From the NCBI RefSeq assembly GCF_008704995.1, contig NZ_CP023747.1:248001-312000 (forward strand): a stretch of 64,000 bases of DNA, in the 5' to 3' direction. The position numbers and the translations under genes were made by a program. The notes under the pieces were generated by a model, which saw only the letters and a list, made by a program, of their open reading frames with translations, did not search any database and was not told the DNA's origin. Positions 26,989-34,244 of the stretch are shown here, piece by piece (the first letter of the stretch is position 1; each line of letters starts with the position of its first letter). The stretch is from Streptomyces nodosus (lineage in GTDB: Bacteria > Actinomycetota > Actinomycetes > Streptomycetales > Streptomycetaceae).

Positions 26989-28040
26989 CGGGCCGTCGCC
27001 TCCGCATTCGCCAGGTGCTTGTGGTTCTTCAGGCGTGGGAACACACGCAGGGCGTTGCCGGACTCGATGAGCCGACGGTCCTCGTCGGACAGGCCGGTGA
27101 CGGAGTCGAGGATGCTCTTGGTGTCGTCGAAGTGGTGTCCCGTCTCGGGGTCGATACCACGGACGGCACCGATCATCTCCGAGGCGAAGAGCACGTTCTC
27201 GGCCGGTAGCACGTCCACCAGCAGTTGCATGCCGCGCGGGTGGTACACGCAGGTGTCGAAGTAGACGTTGTTCAGGACCAGTTCCTCGAGCGGAGGTCGG
27301 CCCTGGTCCTGCATGACGCCCCGGTAGCGGCCCCAGTGGTATGGGACGGCGCCGCCGCCGTGCGGGATGACGACCTTCAGACCGGGGAAGTCCCGGAACA
27401 GGTCCGACTGGCACAGCTGCATGAACACGGCGGTGTCGCCGGCCAGGTAGTGGGCGCAGGTGCCCTGCAGCGCGGGGTTGCGGGACATGGCCACATGCAG
27501 CATGGCCGGGACGTCCAGCTCCACCATCTTCTCGTAGAGCGGGTAGTACACCCTGTCGGTGACCGGTGGGGCCTGCCAGTTGCCGTCGGAGGGGTCCGGG
27601 TTCAGCAGGGCGCCGACGAAGCCCAGCTCCCTCACGCAGCGTTCCAGTTCGGCGACGCTGTTGTAGATGGATTCCTCGAGCGCGTCCCCGGGCGACTGGG
27701 GGAGCTGGCAGACGCCGACGAACCTGCCGGGGAACAGCCCGCACACCCGGGAGATCAGGTCGTTGGTGACGCGGGACCAGTCCAGGCTCGTCTGCGCGTC
27801 ACCGTGATGGTGGGCCATCTTCCCGGCGCCGGGTGAGAACAGCGTGACATCGGTGCCGCGTTCGTTCTGGAGCTTGAGCTGGCCCTGCTCGATGGCGGAG
27901 CGGATCTCGTCGTCGCTGATGCACAGTTCGTCGGGTGGGACGCGTACGCCGGAGTCCTCGAAGGCGCGGATCTGTTTCTCCCGCCACCGGCCGAGAGCGG
28001 GAGGGGCGGTGGTGAAGTGGCCGTGACAGTCGATGAGCAT
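26985..28040 (-). CDS. ligJ: 4-oxalomesaconate hydratase-like amidohydrolase (LigJ-like)
   Basis: 351 residues. It tracks Sphingobium LigJ from end to end as I remember it: MLIDCHGHFTTAPPALGRW, QLKLQNERGTDVTLFSPGAG, CQLPQSPGDALEESI, LNPDPSDGNWQAPPVTDRVY, YPLYEKMVELDVPAMLHVAM, SDLFRDFPGLKVVIPHGGG, AVPYHWGRYRGVMQDQ, NNVYFDTCVYHPRGMQLL, FASEMIGAVRGIDPETGHH. LigJ, a Zn amidohydrolase-fold hydratase, adds water to 4-oxalomesaconate to give 4-carboxy-4-hydroxy-2-oxoadipate in the protocatechuate 4,5-cleavage and gallate pathways. Stop overlaps the TPP gene; 51 nt after the aldolase gene, which could carry out the next step. Best functional anchor of the operon. Confidence 0.88.
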   Translation of the reverse strand: MLIDCHGHFTTAPPALGRWREKQIRAFEDSGVRVPPDELCISDDEIRSAIEQGQLKLQNERGTDVTLFSPGAGKMAHHHGDAQTSLDWSRVTNDLISRVCGLFPGRFVGVCQLPQSPGDALEESIYNSVAELERCVRELGFVGALLNPDPSDGNWQAPPVTDRVYYPLYEKMVELDVPAMLHVAMSRNPALQGTCAHYLAGDTAVFMQLCQSDLFRDFPGLKVVIPHGGGAVPYHWGRYRGVMQDQGRPPLEELVLNNVYFDTCVYHPRGMQLLVDVLPAENVLFASEMIGAVRGIDPETGHHFDDTKSILDSVTGLSDEDRRLIESGNALRVFPRLKNHKHLANAEATAR

Positions 28041-28091
28041 GGCAGCTCCTTGCGGGGAGGGTGACGGTCGGAGGCCGGACCCGGCCGGCGG

Positions 28092-28949
28092 TCAGGCGCG
28101 GCCGGCGAGGGAGCGGCCCAGCTCCAGGCCCGGGTAGGTGCGCACGGGTGCGGTCATCAGGAAGCGGTAGCCGTCGTCGAGGACCTGCTTGACGTTGTCG
28201 GCGGTGACGTGCGGGTGCCCAACAGGGACGCCGCGCGCGTTGCAGATGTCGAGCACGCGCCGCTTACACTCGAGCATCCGGGGGTGGTCGTACTGGCGCG
28301 GGATGCCGAGCTCCTGGCTCATGTCGCCCTCACCGATGACGACGAGACCGATGCCCGGCACCTCGTCGAGCATGCCCGGCAGGTTCTCGATGCCCTGCTG
28401 GTCCTCGATCATGAGGCCGACGAGGATCTCTCCGTCCGGGTCGAGCGGCCAGACGTCGCTGCGCCGGTAGTACTCCTGGTTGGAGACGCCCCAGTAGCGG
28501 GCGGCGGCGCTCGGGCTGTCGCCGCGCAGTCCGGCCGGCTCGTGGCGGGGCTCCCCCGGCAGCGAGGGATACCGGCAGGCGGCCACCGCGTTGCGGGCCT
28601 CCTCCACGGTGGAGATATGCGGCCACACGATACCGAAGGCACCGAGGTCGAGGGCCTGCTTCGCGTGCCACTGCGCCTTCTCGGCACCGTTGACGGGGAT
28701 CCGCACGAGAGGGGTGAGCGCCGGACCCGGCTCGTCCGAGGTCCGGATCTGACGCCGGTCGAGCAGGTACTGGAAGCTGTCGCGCAGAGCGACGGCGTCC
28801 CACGGCTTGTGCTCCGTCTCGAAGACGAGCGCGTCGTAGGAGGTGGTGACGAAGTCGAGCGCGGCAAGGGGGTCGGCCAGCGCGAACGAGGCGAAGACGT
28901 GCCGGCCCTGGGCGAGACGGGCGATGACCTTGTTGAGCCGGGCTGTCAC
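28092..28949 (-). CDS. HpcH/HpaI-type aldolase
   Basis: 285 residues from GTG 28949 (GGAGG seven nt upstream; GTGA overlap with the CoxG-like stop). Class II pyruvate-aldolase landmarks: DALVFETEHKPWDAVAL with the catalytic His, LTPLVRIPVNGAEKAQW, QALDLGAFGIVWPHISTVEE, VGLMIEDQQGIENLPGM with the metal Glu, LVVIGEGDMSQELGIP with the metal Asp. The insertion around SNQEYYRRSDVWPLDPDGE is typical of a longer uncharacterised subgroup. By position after LigJ it is a candidate for cleaving 4-carboxy-4-hydroxy-2-oxoadipate to pyruvate and oxaloacetate, the job of the unrelated LigK in Sphingobium. That assignment is inference. Confidence 0.85.
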   Translation of the reverse strand: MTARLNKVIARLAQGRHVFASFALADPLAALDFVTTSYDALVFETEHKPWDAVALRDSFQYLLDRRQIRTSDEPGPALTPLVRIPVNGAEKAQWHAKQALDLGAFGIVWPHISTVEEARNAVAACRYPSLPGEPRHEPAGLRGDSPSAAARYWGVSNQEYYRRSDVWPLDPDGEILVGLMIEDQQGIENLPGMLDEVPGIGLVVIGEGDMSQELGIPRQYDHPRMLECKRRVLDICNARGVPVGHPHVTADNVKQVLDDGYRFLMTAPVRTYPGLELGRSLAGRA

Positions 28950-29608
28950 GGACGGCCTCCTCGAAACGGGGCGGGTGCGGACGTGCCTGCGGATGCGGCG
29001 TCGGCCGGCGGGCGGGAGCGTCCACGGCCGAACAGGCGGGCGAGCCGGTCGCGGACACGTCGCCACCAGCCGGGGCGCACCGCGGGGGCGGCGGTGTCGT
29101 CGGGCACGGCAACGGCGTCGGACTCGTCGGTGGTGGACTCGGACGCGGTGGCATCAGGGAGGGCGCAGCGTTCGACGAGTGCCGCCGAGAACTCCCGGGT
29201 CATCCTGGACACCACGACACCAGCGCCCGATTCGATGAGCGGGGCGAGCTTCCCGGAGAGGTTCATCTCACCGGTCATGGCCACCTGTGTGCCGTCGGTG
29301 GCCGGGTTCTCGCTCACCCGGAAGACGGCACCACCGCTGAACCGGGTGGCACCCTGGCCGTCCCGGCCCCGCGCGGTCAGTCGGCCTTCCCGCTCGTCCT
29401 GGTCCAGTTCCAGGGTGATGCGGGCGGCGAACCTGACCCGGATGCCACCGAACCTGACGACGAGGACACCGTCGAAGGAACCGTCGTCGTGGGACTCGCC
29501 CAACTCGGCGCCGCCGATGCAGGACACGACTGCGGAGGGGTCGGAGATGGTCTCCCAGACCCGTGCCGGCGGGCTCGGCACGTCGATCTTTTCGGCGATG
29601 GATATCAA
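28946..29608 (-). CDS. CoxG-like SRPBCC protein
   Basis: 220 residues: an SRPBCC/CoxG fold (MISIAEKIDVPSPPARVWETI, ISDPSAVVSCIGGAELGES, EMNLSGKLAPLIESGAGVVV, SRMTREFSAALVERC) followed by an acidic linker and a basic Arg-rich tail (WWRRVRDRLARLFGRGRSRP). CoxG proteins were first seen with CO dehydrogenase, where they anchor or help the enzyme at the membrane; stand-alone copies with aromatic catabolic genes are common and uncharacterised. Overlaps the aldolase start by 4 nt and follows the ATPase by 16 nt. A basic amphipathic tail could bring it to the membrane near the importer. Confidence 0.8.
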   Translation of the reverse strand: MISIAEKIDVPSPPARVWETISDPSAVVSCIGGAELGESHDDGSFDGVLVVRFGGIRVRFAARITLELDQDEREGRLTARGRDGQGATRFSGGAVFRVSENPATDGTQVAMTGEMNLSGKLAPLIESGAGVVVSRMTREFSAALVERCALPDATASESTTDESDAVAVPDDTAAPAVRPGWWRRVRDRLARLFGRGRSRPPADAASAGTSAPAPFRGGRP

Positions 29609-29624
29609 GGGTGTGGACCTCGCT

Positions 29625-30434
29625 TCATGACCGCTGGGCGGCGTCGGTCGCCTTCGCGTCGGACTTGAACAGGCTCCACAGGTCGTTGTAGAGCTCGGAG
29701 AACTCGTGCGACTCGATGAGGGAGCCGATGGTGCGGGGGCGCCCGAAGGGAACGGGGAGGACGCGGCGGACTGTGCCCGGTCCCTCGGACATCACGACCA
29801 CCTCGTCGGCGAGGTAGAGGGCCTCGTTGAGGTCGTGGGTGACGAAGACGAGGGTGCCCTTCTGCTCCTGCCACAAGTTGAGGAGTTCCTGCTGGAGCTT
29901 CAGCCGTGTGATGGCGTCCAGCGGCCCGAAGGGCTCGTCCATCAGCACGATGGACGGGTCGTAGATCAGTGCCCGCGCGATCGCGCAGCGCTTGCGCATA
30001 CCGCCGGACAGCTCGCGGGGGTAGTGGTTCTCGAATCCGGTGAGCCCGACGACGTCGACCCAGTGAGCGATGCGTGCCTCGCGCTCCGCCTTCGGGACCT
30101 TGCGGAACTTCAGGGCCAGGCCGATGTTGGCCTTCACGCTCAGCCACGGCAGCAGGTCCGTCTGCTGAGTCACGTACGCCGCCTCCGAGTTGACGGCGTC
30201 GACCTCCTCGCCGCCGAAGTAGACCCGGCCGTCGGTCGGAGAGAGCAGTCCGGCGGCCAGATTGAGAAGGGTGCTCTTCCCGCACCCGCTGGGACCGATC
30301 ACGGCGACGCACGTGCCGCGGTCGATCTGGAAGGACACGTCCCTGATGGCGGGTCGATGGCTCCCCGGGAACTCCAGGGTCACGTTCTCGAAGCGAAGTG
30401 CTTCCGTCTGCGGGGCGCGCTGTTTGGTCGACAT
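29625..30434 (-). CDS. NitT/TauT-type ABC importer ATPase
   Basis: 269 residues from ATG 30434 (GAGGAGA upstream). Walker A AVIGPSGCGKSTLLNLAAGL, Q loop AYVTQQTDLLPWLSVKANIG, signature YPRELSGGMRKRCAIARALI, Walker B SIVLMDEPFGPLDAITRLKL, H-loop LVFVTHDLNEALYLADEVVV. This is the SsuB/TauB class. First gene of the operon, about 13 kb from its cognate permease and binding protein at the 3' end, with all catabolic genes between. Downstream of a strong-looking promoter with an operator just past the start point. Confidence 0.92.
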   Translation of the reverse strand: MSTKQRAPQTEALRFENVTLEFPGSHRPAIRDVSFQIDRGTCVAVIGPSGCGKSTLLNLAAGLLSPTDGRVYFGGEEVDAVNSEAAYVTQQTDLLPWLSVKANIGLALKFRKVPKAEREARIAHWVDVVGLTGFENHYPRELSGGMRKRCAIARALIYDPSIVLMDEPFGPLDAITRLKLQQELLNLWQEQKGTLVFVTHDLNEALYLADEVVVMSEGPGTVRRVLPVPFGRPRTIGSLIESHEFSELYNDLWSLFKSDAKATDAAQRS

Positions 30435-30503
30435 CTTCGTCTCCTCGGCCTGCCCCTCGAGAAGGGCGGCCTGGCCCATCGTTCATACGGTGGCGTATCT
30501 GGA

Positions 30504-30514
30504 TTGTCCGACAA
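30504..30514. promoter_or_regulatory. GntR operator O1, TTGTCCGACAA
   Basis: Perfect 11-bp dyad TTGT-CCG-ACAA matching the FadR-subfamily consensus TNGTNNNACNA. It lies at about +5 to +15 of the predicted minus-strand promoter, where bound protein would block elongation or open-complex formation. 70 bp upstream of the ATPase start. Confidence 0.65.
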
Positions 30515-30525
30515 GAACTGCAGGG

Positions 30526-30554
30526 AACGTAACGCGCTCGACCCACAACGGCAA
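30526..30554 (-). promoter_or_regulatory. predicted promoter of the 15-gene operon
   Basis: On the minus strand: -35 TTGCCG (30554-30549), a 17-nt spacer, -10 TACGTT (30531-30526), start expected near 30519. This leaves a leader of about 85 nt to the ATPase ATG. Prediction rests on consensus fit plus a matching arrangement at 31974-32002. Confidence 0.5.
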
Positions 30555-30610
30555 GACTCCTGCAAGAAAAACCAGGACCAGGGCGAGGTTAAACTTCAAT
30601 CCGGTCAACT

Positions 30611-30623
30611 ATTGTTGGACAAT
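30611..30623. promoter_or_regulatory. GntR operator O2, ATTGTTGGACAAT
   Basis: Perfect 13-bp dyad with core TTGT-TGG-ACAA, 58 bp upstream of the predicted -35 and 108 bp centre to centre from O1. Same consensus as O1 and as the two sites between the second GntR gene and the propeller gene. Confidence 0.65.
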
Positions 30624-30969
30624 CCTTGAGGGCTCGAAGGGTCGACACCCGATAGAGCAGCACCCGGACGTACTGCTCACGGCCCGGAGGTCGCCGCTGC
30701 CGTCACGCCGGCACCGTGGGCTGTACGAACGCGTACACCGATCAGAGCGAGGAAGATCACCGCGGTCACGAAGGCGCCGAGGCCATCAAGACACAAGTGC
30801 GCGGCGCATCCGCAGCAGATATCGGCCGTCCCTCCGGGCAGACCCGTCCTCCGTCCGGACCACAGGTGCGGCCACAAGCTCGGCTCGGAGGACGGCCCGA
30901 CGGAACGCACGGCGCAGCGGAGTTCCATGCCCGGAAGGGTCAGTCGGCGGACGCACCACCAGGGTGGGT
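30624..30969. other. intergenic stretch, nothing recognised
   Basis: About 345 bp between O2 and the 3' end of the second GntR gene. No coding motif or strong hairpin seen on either strand. Confidence 0.5.
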
Positions 30970-31746
30970 CTACGCTCCTGCGGGATCGGGATCCGCCGAC
31001 CGATCGGCGACAGCCTTGGCGGAGGCGGCCCTGGGGTCGTTCTCCGTGGCCGAGGGCGTCGCATCGTTGCGGCCGGATCGCAACAGCAGGGCCCGGCGGG
31101 CGGAGCCGACGTGATGGCGCATCGCGGCAATGGCTGCGTCCGGGTTGCGAGTGAGGATGGCCAAGAGGATGGCCTGATGCTCTTCGAGTGACCCGGCTCG
31201 CGGATGCGGTGCGGAGAGGTCACGGTACTGCCGCATCACGAGGGGATAGAGCAGTGTGTCGTGGGCGCGGGCGAGGGTCTGCTGGTGAGCGGCACGTTTG
31301 ACCTGCTGGTGGAAGGTTCGGTTGCCTTGGGAGTATCCCTTCTCGTCGCCGCGAGCCTGGCAGTCCGCCATGCTCTCCAGTGTGCGGCGCAGTTCGCGGA
31401 TTTCCTCATCGCTCGCACGTTCGGCGGCCTTGCCCGCCAGGGCCGATTCCAGAGTTTCGCGTGCCTCCAGGATGTCCATGGCTTCCTCGACGGAGAAGTC
31501 CCGCGTACGGACGCCACGGTTGACCTCGCTGGTGACGTAGCCCTCCTGAGCCAGCTGGACCAGTACGGCTCGCATGGTGCTCCGCGAGACGCCGAACCGC
31601 TGAGTCAGATCCGCCTCGGTGAGCCGGGTGCCCGGTTCGAAGCTTCCCGAGAGCAGCGCTGAACGCAGACCTTCGTAAGCCTGACTGTGCCGGGTCGGCG
31701 TCGCGTTATCGGATTCGCCCGTCTTGTCGCGAAATCTGGGGTCCAT
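30970..31746 (-). CDS. FadR-subfamily GntR regulator (copy 2)
   Basis: 258 residues from ATG 31746. Winged helix LRSALLSGSFEPGTRLTEAD and RFGVSRSTMRAVLVQLAQEG, then an FCD domain (ILEARETLESALAGKAAERA, RTFHQQVKRAAHQQTLARAH, MRQYRDLSAPHPRAGSLEEH, MRHHVGSARRALLL). It carries about 25 more residues at the C-terminus than copy 1. The two copies bracket the catabolic operon (copy 1 inside it, copy 2 just upstream), which suggests duplication followed by division of labour or heterodimer formation. Likely repressor of both mirrored promoters; the inducer should be a pathway acid bound by the FCD domain. Confidence 0.92.
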   Translation of the reverse strand: MDPRFRDKTGESDNATPTRHSQAYEGLRSALLSGSFEPGTRLTEADLTQRFGVSRSTMRAVLVQLAQEGYVTSEVNRGVRTRDFSVEEAMDILEARETLESALAGKAAERASDEEIRELRRTLESMADCQARGDEKGYSQGNRTFHQQVKRAAHQQTLARAHDTLLYPLVMRQYRDLSAPHPRAGSLEEHQAILLAILTRNPDAAIAAMRHHVGSARRALLLRSGRNDATPSATENDPRAASAKAVADRSADPDPAGA

Positions 31747-31906
31747 GTGATCACCTATGGTTCCTGAAGAGTGGGCACCGACTTGCTGAGCAGTATGTTC
31801 GGCAGCCGAGGCGCTCCCCGTGTTGGCGCTCACCACCACAACCGCCTTACGGCCAGCGCGCAGCAGCCCCGGCAACGCCGCCAACACCATCATCAACCCA
31901 CCCTGT

Positions 31907-31917
31907 TTGTCCAACAA
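31907..31917. promoter_or_regulatory. GntR operator, TTGTCCAACAA
   Basis: Perfect dyad TTGT-CCA-ACAA, 161 bp upstream of the GntR copy 2 start and 57 bp upstream of the -35 of the divergent propeller promoter. Counterpart of O2 in the mirrored arrangement; may also serve autoregulation of the GntR gene. Confidence 0.6.
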
Positions 31918-31973
31918 TCTCAAGCGCTCCTGAACGCCAGGACACCACCGGCATCGATTTTCGTGCACACTTC

Positions 31974-32002
31974 TTGTTGGAGCCATGCGGCGGTGTTACG
32001 GT
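31974..32002 (+). promoter_or_regulatory. predicted promoter of the beta-propeller gene
   Basis: -35 TTGTTG (31974-31979), 17-nt spacer, -10 TACGGT (31997-32002), start expected near 32009. Spacer, -10 type and distance to the downstream operator are the same as in the operon promoter at 30526-30554, but facing the other way. The leader to ATG 32236 would be about 225 nt. Confidence 0.5.
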
Positions 32003-32012
32003 CCATCGCGAG

Positions 32013-32023
32013 TTGTTCGACAA
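32013..32023. promoter_or_regulatory. GntR operator, TTGTTCGACAA
   Basis: Perfect dyad TTGT-TCG-ACAA at about +4 to +14 of the predicted propeller promoter, the same relative place as O1 in the operon promoter. 106 bp centre to centre from the site at 31907. Confidence 0.65.
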
Positions 32024-32235
32024 TCTACTCGGCGGACGCGTGTGGCTGTATGAATCAACCCGTCACTCGGACGTCAGCTGAGCCGCAGCCGACAGGCCGA
32101 CTGACGCAACCAGCCGAGGGACCGTCGGACACGGTCGGCTGATACCACGAACCAGCAGGGCAACTGGTCGCCACCGGGCGACAACTTCCCCCTGCGGTTG
32201 CGTGTCCGCCGACCGCGAAGGGACCTGATACAGCG

Positions 32236-34164
32236 ATGTCACCCCAACTCAACCGCAGAGCATTTCTGGCAGTCGGCGCGGCAGTTGGCGCTGCCGCGGC
32301 CACCAACTTACTGCCGACCTCCTTCGCCGTGGCGGCTGCCGGTGCCGGCAAGAAGGGTGTGATGCTGATGAACCGCATCGCACCGTCGTCGTCCACCCTG
32401 TACATCGCCAACACCGACGGCTCGAACGAGCGCAGGCTGCTGGACAGCAAGAGCGCGGCGTTCGACCGCCACCCGGGCTTCTCCCCCGACGGCAAGAACG
32501 TGTTCTTCACATCGGAACGGACGGGCGACGGCAACTCCGACGTCTACTGGGGCAGTCTGAACGGTGCGGGCCAAGTGGTCGGCGTCCAGCCTCTGGTGAC
32601 CGGGCCGTCGGTGAACGACTGCGCTGCCCTGTCGCCGGACAAGAGGACTCTGGTCTTCTCCTCCACGCGCTCGGCAGACCATCTGTCGCGGATATGGCTG
32701 ATGGACATGAAGACCGGGGCGCTGACCAACCTGACCGGCACGCCCGCGCTCGCCGGTGACCCCAGCAGCCCTGACGGCCATTTCCGGCCCGTCTGGTCGC
32801 CAGACGGACAGTGGATCGCCTTCTCCAGCGACCGCAACACGGCCTGGCGCGGCCACGACGACGGCAGGGGCTGGGAGCACACCCAGGAACTGAGCATCTA
32901 TGTCATCCGGCCGGACGGCACCGGATTCCGTCAACTGGCGACCAAACCCGGATACTGCCTGGGCTCGCCGAAGTGGTCGCCGGACGGTCAGCGGATCGTC
33001 TACTACGAAATCACCACCGAAGGGACCTGGGGCGCCCATCGTCCGGAGGACATCGGGATCGTCGAGTCCCAGATCGTCTCCGTCGACGTCGCAACGGGTA
33101 CCAACCGCGTCGTGCACACCTCCGGGCCCAACCTGAAGGTCTCGCCCCAGTACGTGACCAACACCGAGATCGGCTATCTCATCAAGGGCGGGCCCGACGA
33201 GGGCCTGGCCTACACATCGGGCAGGCCGGCCGTCAAACGGTCGCTGCGCTCACCCGCATGGTCGCCGGACGGGAAGTCGGTGATCTACGAGAAGCAGGAC
33301 TTCACCAGCCGAGCGCTCGACGACACGCTCTACAGTTGGGACGCGGACTGGGACTACCGCTTCTGCGACGTGTTCCCGGTCCTGTCACGGCAGGGCCGAC
33401 TCGCCATCACCGAAAAACAGACCGGGCTCGCCAACTCCTCGATCGTCACCCTGAAACCCGACGGCTCCGATCTCAAGGTCGTCTTCAACACCGCCGACAG
33501 CGGCCTGGATCCGACGCTCCTCGCCGAGGGACTGGCCGGCGCCTTCCGGCCCACCTGGTCACCGGACGGCGGATGGATCGCCTTCGGTCTGGGCGGCTGG
33601 TTCCAGGAACGCGCCGCCATGGCAGCCGCGATCTGGCGAGTGCGCAGCGACGGCACCGGAGCGGAGGCGCTCACGGACAACTCCACCAACGCCGGTTTCC
33701 CCAGCTATTCGGCCGACGGAAGCAAGATCGTCTACCGTGTGTGGGGCAAGGAGAGCGGCCTGCGCGTCCTCGACCTCGCCAGCAGGACGACGAGCGTGCT
33801 CACCACCGAGTCCGACAACCTGCCGGACTGGTCCGCGGACGGCAAGCTCATCCTGTTCACCCGCAAGACCGGCCCGACCAACTTCGACGTGTGCACCATC
33901 CAGCCCGACGGCGGCAATCTGCGGGTCCTGACCACCAGCGGCGCGAACGACGGGCACGCCGTGTGGAACTACGACGGACGGATCCTCTACAACAGCGGGA
34001 TGTACGGCTTCCGGGAGGAAGCGGCGCTGTACGACGACACCTTCCAACCCTACGGCCAGATCATGGCCATGAACGCGGACGGCTCCGGGAAACAGCTGCT
34101 GACCGACAGTCAGTGGGAGGATTCCATGCCGCTCTACCTCCCGCAGAGCGTGCTTGCCCAGTGA
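32236..34164 (+). CDS. Tat-exported TolB/WD40-like (PD40) beta-propeller protein
   Basis: 642 residues. Tat signal NRRAFLAVGAAVGAAAATNL is followed by a long propeller built from PD40 repeats: FSPDGKNVFFTSERTGDG, WSPDGQWIAFSSDRN, WSPDGQRIVYYEI, WSPDGKSVIYEKQD, WSPDGGWIAFGLGG, YSADGSKIVYRVWG, WSADGKLILFTRKTGP, plus DGTG-type loops. This TolB-C-terminal-like fold serves in binding and in some lyases or peptidases; no catalytic motif is obvious. Divergent from GntR copy 2 and preceded by the same operator and promoter arrangement as the catabolic operon, so it is probably induced together with it and may handle the substrate outside the membrane. Confidence 0.82.
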   Translation: MSPQLNRRAFLAVGAAVGAAAATNLLPTSFAVAAAGAGKKGVMLMNRIAPSSSTLYIANTDGSNERRLLDSKSAAFDRHPGFSPDGKNVFFTSERTGDGNSDVYWGSLNGAGQVVGVQPLVTGPSVNDCAALSPDKRTLVFSSTRSADHLSRIWLMDMKTGALTNLTGTPALAGDPSSPDGHFRPVWSPDGQWIAFSSDRNTAWRGHDDGRGWEHTQELSIYVIRPDGTGFRQLATKPGYCLGSPKWSPDGQRIVYYEITTEGTWGAHRPEDIGIVESQIVSVDVATGTNRVVHTSGPNLKVSPQYVTNTEIGYLIKGGPDEGLAYTSGRPAVKRSLRSPAWSPDGKSVIYEKQDFTSRALDDTLYSWDADWDYRFCDVFPVLSRQGRLAITEKQTGLANSSIVTLKPDGSDLKVVFNTADSGLDPTLLAEGLAGAFRPTWSPDGGWIAFGLGGWFQERAAMAAAIWRVRSDGTGAEALTDNSTNAGFPSYSADGSKIVYRVWGKESGLRVLDLASRTTSVLTTESDNLPDWSADGKLILFTRKTGPTNFDVCTIQPDGGNLRVLTTSGANDGHAVWNYDGRILYNSGMYGFREEAALYDDTFQPYGQIMAMNADGSGKQLLTDSQWEDSMPLYLPQSVLAQ

Positions 34165-34169
34165 CCTGA

Positions 34170-34218
34170 GGCGGCCGTCTTGTGCTCCTTCGACGCGACG
34201 GACCACAAGGCGGCCGCC
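34170..34218. terminator. bidirectional terminator hairpin
   Basis: Arms 34170-34184 and 34204-34218 form a 15-bp stem with one mismatch (G-U in one RNA strand) around a 19-nt loop, exactly between the 3' ends of the convergent propeller and folD genes. No U tract, as usual in actinobacteria. Confidence 0.7.
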
Positions 34219-34244
34219 GTGTGACCGCGCCGAGCACGAGGTTC

